Source: Alphaproteobacteria bacterium (GTDB lineage Bacteria; Pseudomonadota; Alphaproteobacteria; Rickettsiales; SXRF01). From it: a stretch of 64,000 nucleotides of DNA. Each line of letters opens with the position of its first letter. Position 1 is the stretch's first letter. The DNA is taken from assembly GCA_025360605.1 (NCBI GenBank), contig JANYBV010000038.1, positions 138,449-202,448 of the forward strand, given 5' to 3'. Under the pieces are notes generated by a model. That model searched no databases. It was given only the letters and a program-made list of their open reading frames with translations, and was not told the DNA's origin. Positions 56,508-64,000 of this stretch are shown piece after piece. The position numbers and the translations under genes were made by a program.

Positions 56508-59165
56508 ATGTTAGGCTCCATTGCAAAGAAGCTGTTTGGTTCAGCCAACGACCGCTTTATCAAAACACTCAACGGCAAAGTGCAACAAATTAATGCACTT
56601 GAGCCGCAACTCCAAAGAATGTCGGACGAAGAGTTGCGTGGCCGCACCACGTGGCTGCGCGAACGCTTAAACGGCGGCGAAAAACTCGACAACCTGCTGG
56701 TGGATGCGTTTGCGACGGTGCGTGAGGCCGGCAAGCGCGCCCTTGGCATGCGCCACTTTGACGTACAGATGGTCGGCGGTATTGTCCTTCATAAAGGCAT
56801 GATCGCGGAAATGCGCACGGGTGAGGGTAAAACCCTTGTTTGTACTCTGGCCGCCTACCTCAATGCATTGCCTGGCAAAGGCGTGCATGTGGTCACCGTG
56901 AACGATTACCTCGCCAAGCGCGACTCGGAATGGATGGGCAAGCTGCACCGCTTCCTCGGCCTTACCGTTGGCTGTATTACCAATGGCATGGACGATCAGG
57001 AACGTCAGGACGCTTATGGTTGCGACATTACCTACGCTACTAATAATGAGTTGGGCTTTGATTATTTGCGCGACAACATGAAATTTGCCCGCGAAGCGAT
57101 GGTACACCGTCCGTTCCACTACGCGATTGTCGACGAAGTCGACTCGATTTTAATCGATGAAGCGCGCACCCCGCTGATCATCTCCGGCCCGACCGAAGAT
57201 AATTCTGACCTGTACAATCAGGTCAATCGCCTGATGTCGCAGATCAAGCCTGAAGACTATGAAAAAGAAGAAAAACACCGGTCGGTTACGCTGACAGAAG
57301 CGGGGGTTCATCACATCGAAGCGCTGATGGTTGCTGCAAACCTCTTGCCTGAAAATGCTTCGTTGTACGACATTGAATATGTCTCGCTGGTGCATCATGT
57401 AAATCAGGCGCTGCGAGCGCATACGCTGTTTACCAAGGATGTCGATTACATCGTCAAAGACGATAAAGTTGTCATCATCGATGAATTTACTGGCCGTATG
57501 ATGGATGGAAGGCGCTATTCCGAAGGCCTGCATCAGGCGCTGGAAGCCAAGGAAGACGCTAAAATCCAGAACGAAAACCAGACCCTCGCCTCCATCACTT
57601 TTCAGAACTATTTCCGCATGTATCCCAAACTTTCGGGCATGACCGGAACGGCGATGACCGAAGCGGGTGAATTCCGTGATATTTATAAACTTGAAGTGGT
57701 TGATATACCAACCAACGTCGGTGTTTTGCGCATCGACCATCACGATGAAATTTACCGCACCGCCCTTGAAAAATACCGCGCGGTCATCCGTGAAATCAAG
57801 ATTGCAAATGAGAAAAAGCAGCCGGTGCTGGTGGGTACGGTCTCGATCGAACAATCCGAATACCTCTCCAAATTGCTGGCCAAAGAGAAAATCCAGCATC
57901 AGGTGCTGAATGCGAGGTACCACGAGCAGGAAGCGTATATCATTGCTCAGGCTGGCAGCCCGAGTGGTGTGACGATTGCCACGAACATGGCTGGTCGCGG
58001 TACTGACATTATGCTCGGTGGTAATCCGGAAATGCGTCTGGCTCAGGAAGTGGGCGCGCTACCGGAAGGGGCTGAAAAAAATGCCATACTTGAGCGCGTA
58101 CGCGCCGAAACAAGCGCCGCCAAGGAGGAAGTCCTCGCTGCCGGCGGTTTATTCGTTATCGGCACCGAGCGACACGAATCACGGCGTATCGATAACCAGC
58201 TTCGTGGCCGTTCCGGCCGTCAGGGGGATCCGGGCGCATCGAAATTCTTCCTCTCGCTGGAAGATGACCTGATGCGTATTTTCGGTTCCGAACGCATTGA
58301 CGGATTACTGCAAAAACTTGGCATGAAAGAAGATGAGGCCATCTTCCATCCATGGATGACGCGTGCGATTGAGCGTGCCCAGCAAAAAGTCGAGCAGCGC
58401 AACTACGAAATCCGCAAGAACCTGCTGAAATACGATGATGTGATGAACGATCAGCGTAAGGTGATCTATGAGCAGCGCATTGAAATGATGGAAGCAACGG
58501 ACGTATCCGAAACCATCGCCTCTATGCGCGAAGAAATCAACGGCAACATGGTCAGCGCATATGTGCCTGCGAAATCCTATGCGGATGCATGGCAGACCAG
58601 TGATCTGCAAACCGAACTCTTCCGCATCTATGGGCTGCACATGCCTGTTGTTGAATGGGCTAAAGAAGAAGGCATCGCCGATGAGGAGCTGCTGAAGCGC
58701 GTCAGCGAAACCACCGCAGCCCATTTCGATAGCAAGCTAGCGAGCTACGGCGAACAGATAATGCGTATGGCCGAAAAGCGTGTCTTGCTGCAAACTCTTG
58801 ACCAGTTGTGGAAAGATCATTTGCTCTCGCTTGACCATTTGCGTCAGGGTATCCACCTGCGTGGTTACGGCCAGCGCGACCCGCTGAACGAGTATAAACA
58901 GGAAGCCTTTACACTGTTCGAGCAATTGCTGTCGCAATTGCGTGAGCTGGTGGTGCAGCGTCTTTCGCATATGGAAATTCATGTTGAGCCGCAGCAAGGC
59001 TTCGCCCCACAATCCCCTTTCCAAAAATCCGGTAATATCAGCCAGAGTACCGCACAGAATTTAGCTGCGGTTGATGAGGAAACGCTTAAGAAAACAGGGC
59101 GCAACGATCCCTGCCCGTGTGGTTCCGGTAAAAAATTCAAGCATTGCCACGGGGCGCTGACGTAA
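56508..59165 (+). CDS. secA: preprotein translocase subunit SecA
   Basis: SecA is the motor ATPase of the Sec pathway. The 885-residue protein has Walker [10 protein letters not shown], Walker [22 protein letters not shown], the NMAGRGTDI motif and [13 protein letters not shown]. The zinc-binding tail [15 protein letters not shown] is complete. The stop codon overlaps the ATG of the following ligase gene. Confidence 0.98.
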   Translation: MLGSIAKKLFGSANDRFIKTLNGKVQQINALEPQLQRMSDEELRGRTTWLRERLNGGEKLDNLLVDAFATVREAGKRALGMRHFDVQMVGGIVLHKGMIAEMRTGEGKTLVCTLAAYLNALPGKGVHVVTVNDYLAKRDSEWMGKLHRFLGLTVGCITNGMDDQERQDAYGCDITYATNNELGFDYLRDNMKFAREAMVHRPFHYAIVDEVDSILIDEARTPLIISGPTEDNSDLYNQVNRLMSQIKPEDYEKEEKHRSVTLTEAGVHHIEALMVAANLLPENASLYDIEYVSLVHHVNQALRAHTLFTKDVDYIVKDDKVVIIDEFTGRMMDGRRYSEGLHQALEAKEDAKIQNENQTLASITFQNYFRMYPKLSGMTGTAMTEAGEFRDIYKLEVVDIPTNVGVLRIDHHDEIYRTALEKYRAVIREIKIANEKKQPVLVGTVSIEQSEYLSKLLAKEKIQHQVLNARYHEQEAYIIAQAGSPSGVTIATNMAGRGTDIMLGGNPEMRLAQEVGALPEGAEKNAILERVRAETSAAKEEVLAAGGLFVIGTERHESRRIDNQLRGRSGRQGDPGASKFFLSLEDDLMRIFGSERIDGLLQKLGMKEDEAIFHPWMTRAIERAQQKVEQRNYEIRKNLLKYDDVMNDQRKVIYEQRIEMMEATDVSETIASMREEINGNMVSAYVPAKSYADAWQTSDLQTELFRIYGLHMPVVEWAKEEGIADEELLKRVSETTAAHFDSKLASYGEQIMRMAEKRVLLQTLDQLWKDHLLSLDHLRQGIHLRGYGQRDPLNEYKQEAFTLFEQLLSQLRELVVQRLSHMEIHVEPQQGFAPQSPFQKSGNISQSTAQNLAAVDEETLKKTGRNDPCPCGSGKKFKHCHGALT

Positions 59166-60448
59166 TGACTGCTCTTTTAGAGGGTAGTAGCATGGCTAAA
59201 CTATCTTCTCGCCTTCATGCCGTCGCATTCGCTTTAATGTGTGCCATACCACTTCTGCTGTCGGCAACACGCGCCGGTGCGGATGTTGCGTTTTGTATTA
59301 TCGGAGTTTTTTTTCTTCTCCACAGTACCATTTCTAAAGATTGGCTGTGGACTCGCCATCCCGAGATGCGTGCCCTTGGAGCTCTATGGGGTTTTATGCT
59401 GGCAGTGTCATGGATCACGCCCTTCAACCACACCGAAAGCTTCCTCAGCGCCCTCATCTGGGGGCGATTTATTGTGTTCTTCGCCGCAGCGCGCTACTGG
59501 CTTTTAAATCGTGCCGCTGCCCTGCGCACCGTTAGCTACACCGGACTTTTCGTCCTGTTGCTGGTGGCGATAGACACGTTCTGGCAATACCGGACGGGGG
59601 TTTCGCTGTCAGGCAGACCGATGAACGGGGACAGGCTGACAGGGCCGCTCGGATACGCTAATATTGGCAATCTCTTGCTAAAAACCGGTTTTCCTATGCT
59701 TGGTGTCGCGCTTTATCAGCTGATGAGCCAGCATAAGACACGGCTTTTGTGGCTGCCCGTTGCCGGTTTATGCGCCATCATCTCGCTGGTGATGGTATCG
59801 GGGGAACGCTCCACGGCAGTGTTGTTATTCTTAAGCCTTGGCATGATTGCTCTGATGCTTTTTATTGGCCTGCCGCAGGCGCGTAAATGGGTATTGTCCG
59901 CTGTCGTCGGCATCACCCTCATGCTGGGCGCGCTCGCCGCCACGCAACCGGTCATTCAGAGCAAGGCCGCTTTCTTCGTCGAGCAAGTATCTAATTTCTG
60001 GGTCACGCCGTACGGACAGCTCTATATCGGTGCCGGAAAATTATGGCTGCAACATCCGTTCACCGGCATCGGCATCAAGCAATTTTTTAAAGCGTGTGAT
60101 AACGGCGCGCTGCATACCAACTATTGCGATATCCACCCACATAACATGTATGCGGAATGGATGGCGCTGACCGGCACACCGGGTATATGCCTTTTATTGC
60201 TTTCCCTGTTTTTCATGTCACGCGAGCTAGTAAGAAAAGCTGATTTCAGCGGTGCCAACGCTATCATAACGGCGTTCGCCTTCGCCGGATGCGCAGTCGT
60301 GGTGTTTCCTTTTGTCGTGACGCAAAGCCCCTTCGCCAACTGGCCTGCCATGCTGTACTGGTATTGCCTGAGCCTGTCCCTAGGTCTGACCAAACTGATT
60401 GGTTCAGCGCGCGATACGGACGACGAGGGACGGGTTACTTACCACTGA
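59165..60448 (+). CDS. O-antigen ligase-like membrane protein
   Basis: The start at 59165 forms TAATG with the secA stop. The 427-residue protein has about 11 membrane segments and a Wzy_C-type large periplasmic loop, with the conserved GNLLLKTGFPMLG and HPHNMYAEWMALTGTPGI (His) motifs. Relatives attach O-antigen to lipid A-core (WaaL) or polymerise repeat units (Wzy). With no LPS gene cluster nearby, ligase is the best call but not certain. Confidence 0.82.
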   Translation: MTALLEGSSMAKLSSRLHAVAFALMCAIPLLLSATRAGADVAFCIIGVFFLLHSTISKDWLWTRHPEMRALGALWGFMLAVSWITPFNHTESFLSALIWGRFIVFFAAARYWLLNRAAALRTVSYTGLFVLLLVAIDTFWQYRTGVSLSGRPMNGDRLTGPLGYANIGNLLLKTGFPMLGVALYQLMSQHKTRLLWLPVAGLCAIISLVMVSGERSTAVLLFLSLGMIALMLFIGLPQARKWVLSAVVGITLMLGALAATQPVIQSKAAFFVEQVSNFWVTPYGQLYIGAGKLWLQHPFTGIGIKQFFKACDNGALHTNYCDIHPHNMYAEWMALTGTPGICLLLLSLFFMSRELVRKADFSGANAIITAFAFAGCAVVVFPFVVTQSPFANWPAMLYWYCLSLSLGLTKLIGSARDTDDEGRVTYH

Positions 60449-60454
60449 GCGCGA

Positions 60455-61141
60455 TTAATTATACTCGTCCCACAGAGGTTTTTTCAATTTCGCCTGCATC
60501 AGTGCATGCGCTTCCAGCTCTTCAGGATTCAAAGGGAAATCACGCGGTGCGCGCTGCTGTGACGTGGCACCGACATCCCTAAGTGCATCTGTATTTTTGC
60601 TTTCCTGTTCCAGTAAAAGCGCCACCTGACGGCCACCGAGCAATTCCAGATAGACATCCGCCAGCAACTCGGCATCCAGTAACGCGCCGTGCTTGGTGCG
60701 TGCAGATAAATCGATTTCAAAGCGTTTGCACAGCGCATCAAGGCTTGCCGGAGATCCCGGAAATTTTTTACGCGCAATCAGCACCGTATCAATTGCACGG
60801 CTCATCGGCAGCGCCGGAAACCCAAGACGGTCAAGCTCGGCATTAATAAAGCGCATGTCAAATCCGGCATTGTGGATAACCAGCGTATCACTGGCGATAA
60901 ATTCAAAAAATTCATCGACTTTTTCGGCGAATATCGGTTTGTCTTTTAAGAAGTCGGTGGAAATACCATGCACACGGTAGGCTTCGTCCGGCACATCACG
61001 CTCGGGATTCAGGTAGCTATGGAAAAACGCGCCCGTACGCATACCACCGATTACCTCGACGCAACCAATTTCAACCACGCGGTGGCCGCTGGCGGGGTCA
61101 AGCCCTGTCGTTTCTGTATCAAGTACAATCTCACGTTTCAT
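60455..61141 (-). CDS. dnaQ: DNA polymerase III epsilon subunit
   Basis: DnaQ is the 3'-5' proofreading exonuclease. The start at 61141 (MKREIVLDTETTGLDPASGHRVVEIG) overlaps the coaE stop by four bases. Exo motifs are present: LDTETTGL, LVIHNAGFDMRFINAEL and HGALLDAELLADVYLEL. It has 228 residues. The aroE-coaE-dnaQ order is standard for alphaproteobacteria near the origin. Confidence 0.95.
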   Translation of the reverse strand: MKREIVLDTETTGLDPASGHRVVEIGCVEVIGGMRTGAFFHSYLNPERDVPDEAYRVHGISTDFLKDKPIFAEKVDEFFEFIASDTLVIHNAGFDMRFINAELDRLGFPALPMSRAIDTVLIARKKFPGSPASLDALCKRFEIDLSARTKHGALLDAELLADVYLELLGGRQVALLLEQESKNTDALRDVGATSQQRAPRDFPLNPEELEAHALMQAKLKKPLWDEYN

Positions 61142-61725
61142 AGGCCCGACTTTCGCAACCACGTTACCAATGTCCTGAAGCTATGCGATTTGCCCAGACC
61201 TGTCAGCACAACTTTATCCGCCCGCCGTCTCTTATTGCGGTCAGATAGTTGCGAGCGCAGGATTTGCAGGAATTTTTGTTCGCTCATGTGTGGGCGGCGC
61301 AGCACCCGTTGCTTTTGCAAAAAAAATGGTGCAGAGGCGACAAGGGTAACATCACAGCGTTGCTCGGCCCCCGTTTCAAATAACAGCGGGATATCAAGTA
61401 CTGCCATGCGCGCCCCCAACCGGCGCTGCTCCCACACAAACTGGTTTTCCGCCGCCACCACTAACGGATGCAGCAGCTCTTCAAGGCGCTTTAACTGGGT
61501 TTTATCATTAAATACAATGGCACCGAGTGCCTTGCGGTCAACTTCACCGTCCTTCACCGCCTGCGGAAACGCCTTGGCCACTTCCGCCACCGCCGCGCCA
61601 CCCTTGGCCATGAGCTGGTGAACAATCGCATCCGCCGAACAGACCTTGGCACCAAGGCTGGCCAGCTGGAGCGCCAGCGTGCTTTTACCCATGCCAATGC
61701 TGCCAGTCAGCCCGATGACGATCAT
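61138..61725 (-). CDS. coaE: dephospho-CoA kinase
   Basis: CoaE performs the last step of CoA synthesis. The protein has 195 residues, with P-loop GLTGSIGMGKSTLALQLASLG, ADAIVHQL and the LDIPLLFETG segment. Its start overlaps the aroE stop by four bases and its end overlaps dnaQ. Confidence 0.95.
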   Translation of the reverse strand: MIVIGLTGSIGMGKSTLALQLASLGAKVCSADAIVHQLMAKGGAAVAEVAKAFPQAVKDGEVDRKALGAIVFNDKTQLKRLEELLHPLVVAAENQFVWEQRRLGARMAVLDIPLLFETGAEQRCDVTLVASAPFFLQKQRVLRRPHMSEQKFLQILRSQLSDRNKRRRADKVVLTGLGKSHSFRTLVTWLRKSGL

Positions 61726-62567
61726 TGTCCACCGCTTATCATATAGTGACGCAGCGCCTCATCCACCTGCGGCGTTGCACCGAACCATGCGCTAAATCCG
61801 GGTACCGCCTGATGCAGCAACATGCCAAGCCCGTCAACGATGGTATTACCACGGGTTTTCGCTTCCATCAGCAGCGGTGTCATCAGGGGGGTATAAACGA
61901 TGTCGGTGACCAGCGCCGATACCGGCAGTGCCGCCAGATCAATCGTCAGGGCTTCCTTACCCGCCATGCCGAGGCTGGTAGCGTTGACCAGCAAGTCAGC
62001 GCCGCGTAACGCCTGCGAGCGTGATTCCCATGTCTGTGTGGCAATTTCTCCGGCGAACTGGCTGGCGAGTTCATCCGCCCGCAGCTGTGAGCGGTTGACC
62101 ACTACAATTTCTTTATATCCCAGTTTGATCAGCGCATAACACACAGCTTTTGCCGCTCCGCCTGCGCCTAATAACACAGCTTTATTTTTCGATGCTCCGA
62201 TATGCGGGCGGATATTTTCGGCAAAGCCGTAACTATCGGTATTCATGCCAAACAGCTTGCCACCTTCACCGATCACAATGGTGTTGGCCATGCCGGCGCT
62301 ACGCGCATCGTCATCCATAGCGTCCAGAAGCGGCACCACCAGCTCTTTATGCGGTAGCGTTAAATTGGCTCCGGCAAAACCCATTTTTGGCAACGCGCGG
62401 ATCACCGTTTCGATATCTTCTGGTTTTACACTTAAGGGAATATACGCCCCGTCAATGCCCATGCGCGACAGCCAGTAATTATGCAGACGTGGCGACAGGC
62501 TGTGCGACACCGGCCAGCCAATGACCCCTGCGATTTTTGCCTTACCGGATAGGGAGTGCTCAGGCAC
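61722..62567 (-). CDS. aroE: shikimate dehydrogenase
   Basis: AroE reduces 3-dehydroshikimate with NADPH in aromatic amino acid synthesis. The 281-residue protein has the substrate site GWPVSHSLSPRLHNYW, the catalytic Lys in LTLPHKELVV and the NADP loop LLGAGGAAKAVCYAL. It overlaps the upstream gene by eight bases. Confidence 0.95.
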   Translation of the reverse strand: MPEHSLSGKAKIAGVIGWPVSHSLSPRLHNYWLSRMGIDGAYIPLSVKPEDIETVIRALPKMGFAGANLTLPHKELVVPLLDAMDDDARSAGMANTIVIGEGGKLFGMNTDSYGFAENIRPHIGASKNKAVLLGAGGAAKAVCYALIKLGYKEIVVVNRSQLRADELASQFAGEIATQTWESRSQALRGADLLVNATSLGMAGKEALTIDLAALPVSALVTDIVYTPLMTPLLMEAKTRGNTIVDGLGMLLHQAVPGFSAWFGATPQVDEALRHYMISGGQ

Positions 62568-63390
62568 TTTTTGGCTCCATTTTTTCTTGATGTTTTTTTA
62601 GATACTGAATAATAGTCGCCGCCGTTTCTTCCACCGAACGCCGCGTCACATCAATCACCGGCCATTTATGTTTCTGGTAAAGCTTGCGTGACTCGGCAAT
62701 CTCGGCTTGCATGTATTCCATATCAACATAATTCGTGTCCTGATCCTGCTTCAGCGATTGCAGGCGCGTCTTGCGAATCTGCTGCAGGCGTTCAGGGCTG
62801 ATGGTCAGGCCAACCACCAATGGTTTTTTGATCAGCTCAAGACTCGGTGGCAACGGGCAGCCATGCACGAACGGAATGTTCGCCGTCTTATACCCTTTAT
62901 AAGCAAGGTAGACACAGGTCGGCGATTTGGAGGTACGCGACACCCCTACCAGCACAATATCCGCTTCCTCCAGTTCCCAGTGCGCCTGACCGTCATCATG
63001 GGCAAGGGTGTAGTTGATGGCCTCGACGCGCAAGAAATAATCCTCGTTCAGCTCATGCTGCTTGCCGGGGGAAGCATGGGTTTCGGTTCCTAAAAATGTC
63101 GACAGCTCCGACACGACCGGCGCTAAAATCGCAATGCAGGGAAGTCCACGCTTAACGCATTCCAGCTTCAACATATCGCGAAGATTGTTATCCACCAGCG
63201 TGTAGATCACTGGCCCCGGATTCTCCTTGATCGCTGTCAGGATACGTTCCATCTGGGTTTTGGTGCGAACAAGCGTCCAGCTGAACTCCTCCGGCTCGAG
63301 GTCGTTAAACTGCGCCAGCGCCGCACGCGCGACACTGCTGACCGTTTCTCCGGTGGAGTCCGAAACAAGATGAAGATTAAATGTTTTCAT
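62560..63390 (-). CDS. ppsR: pyruvate, phosphate dikinase regulatory protein
   Basis: This DUF299-family bifunctional kinase/phosphorylase inactivates or activates PPDK (or PEP synthase) through a Thr/His site. The start at 63390 (MKTFNLHLVSDSTGETVSSVARAA) fits the family; a longer frame to 63468 crosses the DnaA-box gap and is rejected. The nucleotide loop VGVSRTSKSPTCVYLA and SERNIP-like IPFVHG are present. It gives 276 residues. Its homologue RP001 flanks the origin in Rickettsia and Caulobacter. Confidence 0.92.
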   Translation of the reverse strand: MKTFNLHLVSDSTGETVSSVARAALAQFNDLEPEEFSWTLVRTKTQMERILTAIKENPGPVIYTLVDNNLRDMLKLECVKRGLPCIAILAPVVSELSTFLGTETHASPGKQHELNEDYFLRVEAINYTLAHDDGQAHWELEEADIVLVGVSRTSKSPTCVYLAYKGYKTANIPFVHGCPLPPSLELIKKPLVVGLTISPERLQQIRKTRLQSLKQDQDTNYVDMEYMQAEIAESRKLYQKHKWPVIDVTRRSVEETAATIIQYLKKHQEKMEPKSA

Positions 63391-63794
63391 ACGATTTTTT
63401 CTATAAAGAGAATGGACGGGTTGATAGTGGGTGTGCATTGTGTTGTGGATAAACACGGTAGTGTTCATGGCATAAAAAAGAGGGGCTTTTTATCCCAGAG
63501 CTGAGCGGGTGTTCCGTGAAAATTATCCCCATGTGATTTAGCCTATCCCCAACTGCTTATATCTTGTTACTTCGGGATGGTTACCCCCATGTTTCTTATC
63601 ATCCACAGGCCCCTATTTGCATCATTTTTTCGCACTCTAGGCAAGTTATTGCTTTTTTATCCCCATAAAAGGCGCTAAACCTTCCCTCGTTGGATAACTC
63701 GGAGGATCAAAAACCATCCTCATGTTCCTTTAGACAACTACTACCACCTTTTAAAAATAACTATTTTTATATAAGTAATTAGGAATCTTAAAAC
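63391..63794. other. putative chromosomal replication origin (oriC)
   Basis: This 404-bp gap between ppsR and hemE has no gene. It holds one perfect DnaA box, on the minus strand (63444-63452), and seven near matches: TTATCCCAG (63490-63498), TTATCCCCA (63523-63531 and 63657-63665), CTATCCCCA (63543-63551), TTACCCCCA (63581-63589), TCATCCACA (63599-63607) and, reversed, TTATCCAAC (63689-63697). An A/T-rich stretch (63750-63781) just before hemE could be the unwinding element. The same gene neighbourhood carries the origin in Caulobacter. The cluster and the context together make this a strong prediction, not proof. Confidence 0.78.
63444..63452 (-). promoter_or_regulatory. perfect DnaA box in the putative origin
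   Basis: TGTGGATAA on the plus strand is TTATCCACA on the minus strand, the strongest DnaA box in the cluster, 54 bp upstream of the ppsR start. Confidence 0.7.
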
Positions 63795-64000
63795 GTGAAG
63801 CCTTTACTAAAAGCATTCAGAAAAGAAAAAATGTCGCGCCCTCCTTTCTGGTTCATGCGTCAGGCAGGACGTTATTTACCGGAATACCGTGAGATTCGAA
63901 GCAAGACAGCTAATTTTCTTGAAATGTGCTATACGCCTTCCAAGGCTTCGGAGGTGACATTGCAGCCCATTCGCCGCTTTGGTATGGATGCAGCGATTAT
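63795..64000 (+). CDS. hemE: uroporphyrinogen decarboxylase, N-terminal part (3' end outside window)
   Basis: HemE decarboxylates uroporphyrinogen III to coproporphyrinogen III in haem synthesis. A GTG at 63795 starts [35 protein letters not shown], with the invariant substrate-binding [12 protein letters not shown]. An AGGA is about 11 bases upstream. The frame runs off the right edge after 68 codons. It is transcribed away from the putative origin, as in Caulobacter. Confidence 0.95.
   Translation, partial: MKPLLKAFRKEKMSRPPFWFMRQAGRYLPEYREIRSKTANFLEMCYTPSKASEVTLQPIRRFGMDAAI

Noticed and set aside
57150-57923. Minus-strand open frame of 257 codons inside secA
   Set aside because: Shadow of the highly conserved secA coding sequence; Phe/Val/Asp-rich random-looking product.
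63391-63468. N-terminal extension of the PPDK regulatory protein up to 63468
   Set aside because: The extension is not conserved in the family and contains the perfect DnaA box; the start at 63390 gives the standard N-terminus.

Overview
This window looks like a chromosomal segment of a free-living or predatory type alphaproteobacterium with roughly balanced GC content (judged by eye). The evidence is gene order and family membership. The right edge has hemE, a non-coding gap, then the PPDK regulatory protein (homologue of Rickettsia RP001), aroE, coaE and dnaQ, which is the layout found around the alphaproteobacterial replication origin. MipZ, UPF0262, the TIGR02281 aspartic protease, an NDUFAF5-like methyltransferase next to comF, and the murA-hisG-hisD-UPF0262-infA-maf series all point the same way. 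I would not name a genus; a Micavibrio-like or Rhodospirillales-like lineage is possible but unproven.

Layout. 1-5.4 kb: the end of a small lipoprotein gene, an SPFH membrane protein, an unknown membrane protein, an exported creatininase-like protein, MipZ and a TauE-type exporter. 5.5-13.0 kb: a long plus-strand run rpiB-glyA-(membrane protein)-nrdR-(lipoprotein)-ribD-ribE-ribB-ribH-nusB-thiL, with many start/stop overlaps, so probably one or two operons for one-carbon, riboflavin and thiamine cofactor metabolism. 13.0-13.5 kb: a small orphan gene with a palindromic promoter and a hairpin over its ribosome binding site. 13.55-19.4 kb: comM, cut in two by a 4.3-kb IS1595-type element with 23-bp perfect terminal inverted repeats, an 8-bp target duplication, a transposase and eight passenger genes. 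19.4-24.0 kb: the rest of the minus-strand operon murA-hisG-hisD-UPF0262-infA-maf. 24.1-30 kb: bamE, three poorly known genes, one with a strongly folded leader, then a histidine kinase and a response regulator with a kinase-like ATPase output domain. 30-34.5 kb: exported MsrA and a two-gene module of a cyclase-like DUF3095 protein with an MBL-GAF-HD-GYP protein. 34.5-41.9 kb: lipase, folC, kbl, aspartic protease, secreted phosphoesterase, RlmD-type methyltransferase, a cutA with an in-frame stop, and an unknown protein. 41.9-50.8 kb: murJ, a J-domain protein, a copper ATPase, a frameshifted comEC, the NDUFAF5-like methyltransferase, comF and an acyltransferase. 50.8-55.3 kb: the C-terminal half of MetH, a rhodanese, a nucleotidyltransferase-cupin fusion, mutT and argJ. 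55.4-61 kb: a parvulin, secA, an O-antigen ligase and dnaQ. 61-64 kb: coaE, aroE, the PPDK regulator, the putative oriC and the start of hemE.

The most notable points are the putative origin of replication beside hemE; the passenger-carrying insertion element that can be removed on paper to restore a 509-codon comM; simultaneous damage to comM and comEC while comF is intact; the DUF3095/MBL-GAF-HD-GYP pair as a candidate cyclic-nucleotide signalling unit; and two orphan genes with structured leaders. Three genes (comM, comEC, cutA) carry disruptions; the last two could also be sequencing errors.
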